Source: Bacilli bacterium (GTDB taxonomy: Bacteria > Bacillota > Bacilli > Tumebacillales > JAQBPP01). From it: a stretch of 6,211 nt of DNA. Both the position numbers and the translations under genes were made by a program. The notes under the pieces were generated by a model. That model did no database searches and was not told the origin of the DNA. It saw nothing but the letters and a program-made list of their open reading frames with translations. Location of the stretch: contig JAQBPP010000399.1 in assembly GCA_028287455.1 (NCBI GenBank), forward strand, positions 1 through 6,211, written 5' to 3'. Positions 1 to 4,861 of the stretch are shown here, piece by piece; position 1 is the stretch's first letter, and each line of letters opens with the position of its first letter.

Positions 1-177
1 TACTGCACTTGTGGCTGTTGAAATCACTGAATGCAACAAATTACCGGGTGCCGCGACCACCTTGTCCACAACACTGCCTGCCTTTGCTCCTATGCTACCA
101 ATCTTCTCTTCAGCCACTCCGGTTCCCTGTTTCGGTGCAGATTTACTGCCATTACTGGATTTGTTATTGTCAACCAT
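1..177 (-). CDS. Small hypothetical protein, N-terminal part (truncated by window edge)
   Basis: This minus-strand reading frame begins with ATG at 177-175 and stays open for 59 codons to the left edge, so its C-terminus is missing. The start is supported by a perfect AGGAGG ribosome-binding site on the minus strand (plus-strand CCTCCT at 187-192), 9 nt before the ATG. The first 20 or so residues are rich in Ser, Asn, Lys and Gly (MVDNNKSSNGSKSAPK) and look disordered. From about residue 21 the sequence becomes alternately small and hydrophobic (EEKIGSIGAKAGSVVDKVV, then a Pro-Gly break and LLHSVISTA). This could form an amphipathic helix or a weakly hydrophobic segment. There is no signal peptide and no recognisable catalytic motif. 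I do not recognise the family and assign no function. It is transcribed divergently from the TIM-barrel gene. Confidence rests on the ribosome-binding site and the uninterrupted frame. Confidence 0.62.
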   Translation of the reverse strand, partial: MVDNNKSSNGSKSAPKQGTGVAEEKIGSIGAKAGSVVDKVVAAPGNLLHSVISTATSAV

Positions 178-213
178 GATTCGCAGCCTCCTGATTTTTT
201 AAAAAATGAATAT

Positions 214-231
214 TTAGATAAATTCATCTAA
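214..231. promoter_or_regulatory. Imperfect 18-bp inverted repeat, possible operator of the small minus-strand gene
   Basis: The arms TTAGAT and ATCTAA are exact reverse complements around the centre AAATTC; only one base pair of the 18-bp palindrome is broken. A further copy of the half-site ATCTAA starts at 239, 13 bases after the one at 226. The site lies 37 bases upstream of the minus-strand start codon, where an operator or promoter would be expected. In such AT-rich DNA a chance repeat is possible, and I could not identify a convincing -35/-10 pair for the minus-strand gene. Confidence 0.3.
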
Positions 232-369
232 GCAACATATCTAAAGTTCATCGGTAACATCGTTTAGTACCCTAATGGACTACTTGTGATATTCTTATCA
301 TACCACATTTTCCCCCGGTTAGGTAAAAATAGTTTGTGTAAGTCTAGGAGAACGTTGAAGACATTCATA

Positions 370-398
370 TTGACAGCGGTCTGTATTAACGTTAATAT
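370..398 (+). promoter_or_regulatory. Sigma-A type promoter of the TIM-barrel gene
   Basis: A perfect -35 hexamer TTGACA (370-375) is followed by a 17-nt spacer and the -10 hexamer TAATAT (393-398). Both the hexamers and the spacing are near the housekeeping sigma-factor optimum. Transcription should start near 405, giving an untranslated leader of roughly 100 nt before the ATG at 509. No comparably good promoter is visible closer to the gene. Confidence 0.7.
384..397. promoter_or_regulatory. Perfect 14-bp palindrome overlapping the -10 element, probable repressor operator
   Basis: TATTAACGTTAATA is a perfect palindrome with a central CpG. It occupies the spacer end and most of the -10 hexamer of the promoter at 370-398, so a protein bound here would block RNA polymerase. 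The AACGTT core resembles LacI/GalR-family operators, which are often found before sugar-catabolic genes. That assignment is inference: other regulator families also bind short AT-rich palindromes, and no regulator gene is in the window. Confidence 0.48.
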
Positions 399-406
399 TA
401 AGTTGA

Positions 407-421
407 ATGAAAACGCTGCCA
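407..421. promoter_or_regulatory. Candidate cre site (CcpA catabolite-responsive element)
   Basis: ATGAAAACGCTGCCA matches the Bacillus cre consensus WTGWAARCGYWWWCW at 13 of 15 positions, and the shorter form TGWNANCGNTNWCA at all positions but one. It lies immediately downstream of the predicted transcription start (about 405). Sites placed there normally mediate CcpA repression, either by blocking promoter clearance or as a roadblock. If real, expression of the TIM-barrel gene is lowered when a preferred sugar is present. This is based on a consensus match by eye. Confidence 0.55.
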
Positions 422-452
422 ATGCCGCAAGGTTTGGGTAAGCGATACGGGT

Positions 453-478
453 GGAGGTCAGCATATGACCACCTTTTT
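453..478 (+). promoter_or_regulatory. Weak hairpin with T-run in the leader (possible attenuator)
   Basis: GGTCA (456-460) pairs with TGACC (466-470) around a 5-nt loop. After an A-A mismatch, two further G-C pairs follow (453-454 with 472-473), and then five T residues (474-478). The shape is like an intrinsic terminator but the stem is short. It lies between the predicted promoter and the TIM-barrel ribosome-binding site. It may be an attenuator, an RNA-stability element or chance. Confidence 0.25.
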
Positions 479-508
479 GAGAACATAACTCGGGAGGAGC
501 AGGAGTAA

Positions 509-1456
509 ATGGGTGAGTATTACACAGGTGACTTTAAAATTGGTCTAAACATGTTCAGCTTCAATATCAATCTGAATGCGTGGCTTAAAGGTCGGGACGG
601 CACACCTCACATTGATACGATGCAGGCAATCCGGTATGCTAAAGAGGCTGGATTTGATTCTGTAGACATAACAGCGTACTACATACCCGGGTACGAGGCG
701 AAGTCGATGCCTTCCAAGTCAGATGCAGAAATCAAGCAATATGCAAGAGACATTAAGGCGTTATGCAAGGAGCTCGACATTCCGATCAGCGGTACAGGAG
801 TGTTTAACGACTTCGTGGAGTCTGACGATGAAATGCGTGCGCTGCACGTGAAGCGCGTGAAGTATTGGATCGATGTGGCCGCCGAGATGGGGGCGCCTGT
901 TATGCGCGTATTCTCCGGCAAAATCCCGGAAGATATCGACGAGCTTGGCTGGGAAACAATCGTGAAAACGCGGACTGTGCCTGCTTTGAGAGAGCTGGCT
1001 GAGCATGGCGCAACCAAAGGCGTTCAGGTAGCGCTGCAAAACCACGGCGACATGATGTCTTCAGCGGATCAGATCATCCAGACAATCAAGTGGGTGAATC
1101 ATCCAAATGTGGGCATTATCAATGATACAGGCTACTTCCGTGAGTTCCGCAGTGAAAATGCATTGACCTATAACTGGTATAAAGATATTGCAGCTGTCCT
1201 GCCTTATACGTTCAACTTCCAAGTGAAGAAGAAACCGGCTGGTGCTGAAACGACTGAGTTGCTTGACCTTGACCGATTCTTCACCGATCTGCGCAGAAGC
1301 GACTACCGCGGTTATGTTCCTGTTGAACTGCTGTGGAGACCAGGCGATGCCGGTCATCCCAGAGATCGTTCGGAGCCGCCGTATGAAGATATTACGGAAT
1401 TCCTGGTGCAGGTTAAAGCAGCTATGCAGCGAACGAAAACTGTGCCGGCGTCATAA
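509..1456 (+). CDS. Sugar phosphate isomerase/epimerase-like TIM-barrel protein
   Basis: This 315-residue cytoplasmic protein belongs to the xylose-isomerase-like TIM-barrel (AP endonuclease family 2) superfamily. Members isomerise or epimerise sugars and inositol derivatives, usually with a divalent metal; the substrate here cannot be read from sequence. Subfamily landmarks are AKEAGFDSVDI (44-54), YYIPGY (57-62), ISGTGVFNDFV (93-103), MGAPVMRVFSGK (127-138), VALQNHGD (174-181), GIINDTGYF (202-210) and YVPVELLWRPGD (269-280). By eye, the usual four metal ligands fall at Q177, D206, Q238 and E273, so the expected Glu and His would both be Gln. The length is normal for the family. The ATG at 509 is preceded by GGGAGGAG (492-499), 9 nt away, with a second AGGAG at 501-505. 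The ATG at codon 15 lacks comparable support. There is no signal peptide. The gene appears monocistronic: its own promoter with operator- and cre-like sites lies upstream and a strong terminator follows. The superfamily call is firm; the reaction is unknown. Confidence 0.93.
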   Translation: MGEYYTGDFKIGLNMFSFNINLNAWLKGRDGTPHIDTMQAIRYAKEAGFDSVDITAYYIPGYEAKSMPSKSDAEIKQYARDIKALCKELDIPISGTGVFNDFVESDDEMRALHVKRVKYWIDVAAEMGAPVMRVFSGKIPEDIDELGWETIVKTRTVPALRELAEHGATKGVQVALQNHGDMMSSADQIIQTIKWVNHPNVGIINDTGYFREFRSENALTYNWYKDIAAVLPYTFNFQVKKKPAGAETTELLDLDRFFTDLRRSDYRGYVPVELLWRPGDAGHPRDRSEPPYEDITEFLVQVKAAMQRTKTVPAS

Positions 1457-1473
1457 CAGAATATCAGTAAACC

Positions 1474-1502
1474 AAAAACGAGCCTCCAGGGGCTCGTTTT
1501 TT
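1474..1502 (+). terminator. Intrinsic terminator of the TIM-barrel gene
   Basis: An 11-bp perfect stem (1474-1484 with 1491-1501) has the GC-rich core CGAGCC/GGCTCG, a 6-nt loop (TCCAGG) and a run of six T residues (1497-1502). It begins 17 bases after the stop codon at 1454-1456. Because the stem is flanked by A and T runs it could also work on the opposite strand, but no gene there needs it. Confidence 0.92.
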
Positions 1503-1510
1503 GATATACT
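1502..1510 (+). promoter_or_regulatory. Extended -10 promoter of the helicase gene
   Basis: TGATATACT combines a TG-n extended -10 element with the hexamer TATACT (1505-1510, five of six matches to TATAAT). The position 17 nt upstream, where a -35 would sit, lies inside the terminator hairpin and does not resemble TTGACA. The extended -10 would therefore have to carry recognition. The predicted start is near 1517, about 30 nt before the chosen ATG. The promoter overlaps the terminator's T-run. Confidence 0.45.
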
Positions 1511-1532
1511 ACTACTGATTGGATAAACAAAC

Positions 1533-1540
1533 GGAGAAGG
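1533..1540 (+). promoter_or_regulatory. Ribosome-binding site fixing the helicase start at 1549
   Basis: GGAGAAGG ends 8 nt before the ATG at 1549. An in-frame TTG at 1519 would add ten residues, but it has no Shine-Dalgarno sequence. It also sits about 2 nt after the predicted transcription start and would place this purine-rich site inside the coding region. Confidence 0.8.
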
Positions 1541-1548
1541 AATCCAGA

Positions 1549-4500
1549 ATGAATCCTGTTATATCCCTGAACACAATTAAGCAACTGTGCGGCACGACAT
1601 CCTACCAGCGAGGAGAAGCTTATTACCAAGCGAATCGAGTCACCCAACTGCGCTTCGATCAGAATGAATCTCGTTATGATGCGCAAGTCTTGGGACGCGC
1701 TCTTTATCATGTCTCTGTCGCAATGGATGACTATAATGGTGATGTGGAAGCGGACTGTGATTGTCCGGCCTTTGATACCTATTCTGCCTATTGCAAACAT
1801 ATTGCTGCTGTACTGGTGCAAATACATTCGTTAAATCAAGGTGGAAATGGGGACGGCTTAGTGGAACCTGCGATCTCCAGACGCGACATGCAGTTAACAA
1901 ATGACATGATATCTCTCTTCGACAGCCCCGTTGTTCAAATGGGCCATTCAGATGATGTTGTTTCAAACAAACAACTGCTGGACGTGGAATTCACGTGTAA
2001 GGTCATCACTCACGGAGCTCACAGCTCAATGTTTGCAATGGAGATGAAGCTAGGCCCTAAACGGTTGTATATCGTGCAAAAAATAAAAGATTTTTTGGCA
2101 AAACTGGACAAACAATCTCCTTATTTTTTCGCTAAAAACTTCACATTCGATTCCGCGGAACATGCCTTCAAGCAAGCGGATTGGGCGATTATTGAACTAT
2201 TAATTGAAGCCTGTCAAAATGAATCGATTTACCGTGAAGCGTTCAACAACAACTACTCAATGAGATACGGACTATTAAGCAGCGATCGGCTGATTGTCAT
2301 TCCACCTCTGACATGGGAGAAACTGCACCCGTACTTGTCGGAAGCAACGGTTCGGTTCGGGCATGGATCGCAAGTTTATGAACAGATCGAAATTACGGAT
2401 GAACCACTACCCCTCAGCTTCGAATTAACAGAGGCTTCCGATGGCTATCAATTGGACATACCAGGGTTAGACAGTATAACTGTGATGGAAAACTACGGCT
2501 GCGCTCAAGTGGGACATCAATTGCACAGGATCGAGCCATCCCAGTTCAAACGCCTAGTACAGGTGAAACACATGTTTCACTATAGGCCGCTTCAGCAATT
2601 ATTGATTTCGCCTTCTCAAATGGGCACGTTTATGGAACGAGTGATTCCCGGGCTGAAAAAAGTCGGCAGTATCCACATTTCAAAACAAATATCCGATCGA
2701 ATCTTAAACTTGCCGCTGCAGATCAAGCTTTATCTTGATATAGATGACTCTCGACTGTCTGCCAGGCTGGAATATGTTTACGGCGATATTGTCATCAACC
2801 CGATGCATTCAGGCAGCGAACGTTTGTCTTCATCGGATCGTATACTTCTGCGTGACATTGAGCAGGAAAGATACTTTATTTCATTAATCGACCACGCTTT
2901 CAACTATGACGGCAAAGAGCTGCATATGGATCAAGAGGAAGATATCTATCACTTTCTGCATCATCTTTTACCACGGATTGAGGAATTGGCAGAGGTCTTT
3001 GTTACGCCATCTGTTCAATCCCTAACGAGACAGAATCTCTATCAACCAAAGATGACAGTCGATATCGACTCAAAAACCAACTGGCTGGAAATTCACTTCG
3101 ATTTGGAGGGAATCGACGAGCATGAAATTTCCAGCATACTCCGCACCCTTGTAGAAAAGAAGCACTATTACCGGCTAACTAACGGAACGTTTTTGTCCCT
3201 GGAGGAGGACAGATTTCAAGAAATCGGTCGTTTGCTGCAGGAAATGAATATCCGCAAAGCGGAGATTAAAGGGACTCGCCTGGAGCTGCCGGTCGTGCGC
3301 GGATTCCACTTTATGGATGCCAATGAAAAAACACCTGCAGTCAAACTGGGAAAATCGCTTCGCCAGCTGCTTGAAAACATGAAAAACCCGGACAATCTGG
3401 ATTTTGAGTTGCCGGAGCAGCTATCTTTCGTGATGCGGGATTACCAGAAGTACGGTTTTCAATGGATGAAGACGCTTGGGTTCTATGGCTTTGGCGGTAT
3501 TCTGGCAGATGATATGGGTCTTGGAAAAACACTGCAAAGCATCGCCTTTATCCAATCGGAGCAGCAAGCAATCAGAGAGGCGGGTGTTCCGGCACTAATC
3601 GTTTGCCCCGCTTCGTTAACGTACAACTGGAAGAATGAAATTGCCAAATTCGCACCCGATCTAACGGCGGTCATTGCTGCCGGAGACAGGCAGGAGCGCA
3701 GCGGGATTTTAGATGATCTGTCAAACGTTGATATATTGATTACGTCTTATCCGCTTTTGCGCAGAGACATGGAGAAGTATGAGCAGTTACGTTTTCACAC
3801 GCTGATTGTGGATGAAGCGCAAGCGATTAAAAACCACCATACACAAACAGCGCAAGCGGTGAAAGTGATGCACGCCAAACATCGCTTTGCCTTGACCGGT
3901 ACACCAGTTGAAAATTCACTCGAGGAATTGTGGTCCATATATGACGCGGTTTTCCCAGAACTTTTCCCGAGCAAAAAGGGTTTTAATGAGCTGTCCCGCG
4001 AAGCTGTTGCCAAGAAGATACGTCCGTTTCTGCTGCGCAGGATGAAAACCGATGTCCTTAAGGAACTGCCGGATAAAATAGAAACACTTCAGCCTGCTGA
4101 GCTGTCAGTGGAACAAAAAAAACTGTACCTGGCTTATTTGGCCAGACTTCAAGCGGAAACCATTCAACAGCTGCAGATGGAAGGCCTGCAGAAGAGCCGA
4201 ATGAAAATTCTTGCAGGATTGACACGTTTGCGCCAGCTCTGCTGCCATCCGTCTTTATTTGTGGAGAATTATACCGGCAGTTCCGGCAAGTTCGAACAGC
4301 TGATGGAAATTATCGAAGAGTGTCTTAGCGGCGGCAAACGAATGCTTATCTTCTCTCAGTTTACACAGATGTTAGGCATCATTCGGAATGAACTCGAACG
4401 GCGTGGTCTGTCCGCTTTCTACTTAGATGGGCACACACCGCCGATCGATCGGGTAGAGCTTTGCAGGCGTTTTAACGAGGGTGAACAGGACATCTTTTTG

Positions 4501-4797
4501 ATCTCCTTGAAAGCGGGAGGAACCGGGCTCAATCTGACTGGGGCCGACACTGTTGTGCTCTATGATCTTTGGTGGAACCCTGCAGTGGAGCAGCAGGCGA
4601 CAGACCGGGCACACCGCATTGGGCAGAAAAACGTTGTGCAGGTGATCCGCCTTGTTACGCAAGGCACAATCGAAGAAAAAATGTACGAGCTGCAGCAACG
4701 CAAGAAGGATCTGATCAATGAAGTCATCCAACCGGGTGAAGAAGCTTTGTCTTCACTCACGGAACAAGAAATCCGCGAACTTCTGATGATTGGATGA
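1549..4797 (+). CDS. SWIM zinc-finger SNF2-family DNA helicase/ATPase
   Basis: This 1082-residue protein is a Swi2/Snf2-type superfamily 2 ATPase, a double-stranded-DNA translocase. Bacterial members are thought to remodel protein-DNA or RNA polymerase complexes; the target here is unknown. A SWIM zinc finger is formed by C70, C72, C82 and H84 (CxC-x9-CxH). Residues from about 100 to 620 match the layout of the bacterial SNF2-associated region. The first RecA-like domain carries Walker A DDMGLGKT (654-661), the DEAQ box (755-758) and TGTP (783-786). The second carries RMLIFSQF (931-938), FLISLKAGGTGLNLTGAD (983-1000) and the arginine-finger motif QQATDRAHRIGQ (1015-1026). All catalytic motifs are intact. 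The segment between TGTP and PFLLRR is compact, which I believe is normal for Firmicutes homologues such as B. subtilis YwqA. The C-terminal ending SSLTEQEIRELL is also typical. The gene has its own likely promoter and no terminator before the transporter 64 bases downstream. There is no secretion signal, so it acts on cytoplasmic DNA. Identification is very secure. Confidence 0.98.
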   Translation: MNPVISLNTIKQLCGTTSYQRGEAYYQANRVTQLRFDQNESRYDAQVLGRALYHVSVAMDDYNGDVEADCDCPAFDTYSAYCKHIAAVLVQIHSLNQGGNGDGLVEPAISRRDMQLTNDMISLFDSPVVQMGHSDDVVSNKQLLDVEFTCKVITHGAHSSMFAMEMKLGPKRLYIVQKIKDFLAKLDKQSPYFFAKNFTFDSAEHAFKQADWAIIELLIEACQNESIYREAFNNNYSMRYGLLSSDRLIVIPPLTWEKLHPYLSEATVRFGHGSQVYEQIEITDEPLPLSFELTEASDGYQLDIPGLDSITVMENYGCAQVGHQLHRIEPSQFKRLVQVKHMFHYRPLQQLLISPSQMGTFMERVIPGLKKVGSIHISKQISDRILNLPLQIKLYLDIDDSRLSARLEYVYGDIVINPMHSGSERLSSSDRILLRDIEQERYFISLIDHAFNYDGKELHMDQEEDIYHFLHHLLPRIEELAEVFVTPSVQSLTRQNLYQPKMTVDIDSKTNWLEIHFDLEGIDEHEISSILRTLVEKKHYYRLTNGTFLSLEEDRFQEIGRLLQEMNIRKAEIKGTRLELPVVRGFHFMDANEKTPAVKLGKSLRQLLENMKNPDNLDFELPEQLSFVMRDYQKYGFQWMKTLGFYGFGGILADDMGLGKTLQSIAFIQSEQQAIREAGVPALIVCPASLTYNWKNEIAKFAPDLTAVIAAGDRQERSGILDDLSNVDILITSYPLLRRDMEKYEQLRFHTLIVDEAQAIKNHHTQTAQAVKVMHAKHRFALTGTPVENSLEELWSIYDAVFPELFPSKKGFNELSREAVAKKIRPFLLRRMKTDVLKELPDKIETLQPAELSVEQKKLYLAYLARLQAETIQQLQMEGLQKSRMKILAGLTRLRQLCCHPSLFVENYTGSSGKFEQLMEIIEECLSGGKRMLIFSQFTQMLGIIRNELERRGLSAFYLDGHTPPIDRVELCRRFNEGEQDIFLISLKAGGTGLNLTGADTVVLYDLWWNPAVEQQATDRAHRIGQKNVVQVIRLVTQGTIEEKMYELQQRKKDLINEVIQPGEEALSSLTEQEIRELLMIG

Positions 4798-4849
4798 TAC
4801 ATGTCTGCGATTAGTCCTGGAAACAATAATGTGCAGTTCTTCAAATAGC

Positions 4850-4853
4850 GAGG
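4850..4853 (+). promoter_or_regulatory. Ribosome-binding site of the MFS transporter
   Basis: GAGG ends 8 nt before the ATG at 4862. Another ATG at 4858 overlaps it in a different frame but meets a stop after three codons (ATG GAT GCC TGA). It is also only 4 nt from GAGG, so 4862 is the better start. The site is weaker than the others in the window. Confidence 0.6.
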
Positions 4854-4861
4854 TTTTATGG

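Larger units (their letters stand above)
178..508. other. Divergent intergenic regulatory region
   Basis: These 331 bases separate the minus-strand small gene from the plus-strand TIM-barrel gene. The half next to the small gene (178-300) is AT-rich. It contains a 14-bp palindrome made of six T then six A inside flanking A/T (194-207) and an 18-bp imperfect inverted repeat (214-231). The half next to the TIM-barrel gene carries a sigma-A promoter, an overlapping palindrome, a cre-like site and a weak hairpin, each listed separately. Open frames crossing this region, such as a 66-codon minus-strand one at 264-464, overlap these signals and are not supported as genes. I see no known riboswitch or T-box pattern. 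Confidence 0.7.

Noticed and set aside
355..441. A 28-codon plus-strand frame from TTG with AGGAG 4 nt upstream
   Set aside because: Its coding region contains the whole TTGACA-TAATAT promoter and the cre-like site, the spacing is too short, and the peptide has no clear signal-sequence pattern.
435..449. A second cre-like sequence (GGTAAGCGATACGG)
   Set aside because: It lacks the TG and CA ends of the consensus; only the AAGCG core matches.
264..464. A 66-codon minus-strand frame with a hydrophobic stretch and AAGGTGG upstream of its ATG
   Set aside because: It runs across the plus-strand promoter, palindrome and cre-like site, the ribosome-binding site spacing is tight (4 nt), and the protein resembles no known family. 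Not excluded, but not supportable.
1519..1548. TTG start giving the helicase ten extra residues
   Set aside because: There is no ribosome-binding site before it, it lies at the predicted transcription start, and GGAGAAGG at 1533-1540 is ideally placed for the ATG at 1549.
1354..1827. A 157-codon minus-strand frame spanning the terminator
   Set aside because: It crosses the end of one real gene, the terminator and the start of the helicase, and its translation shows no recognisable family.
3928..4038. Apparent deletion in the helicase between TGTP and PFLLRR
   Set aside because: The segment is shorter than in many SNF2 proteins, but all motifs are intact and in frame, and compact versions are common in Firmicutes homologues.
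4801..4848. A 15-codon frame between helicase and transporter
   Set aside because: It has no ribosome-binding site and is too short to support; probably chance.
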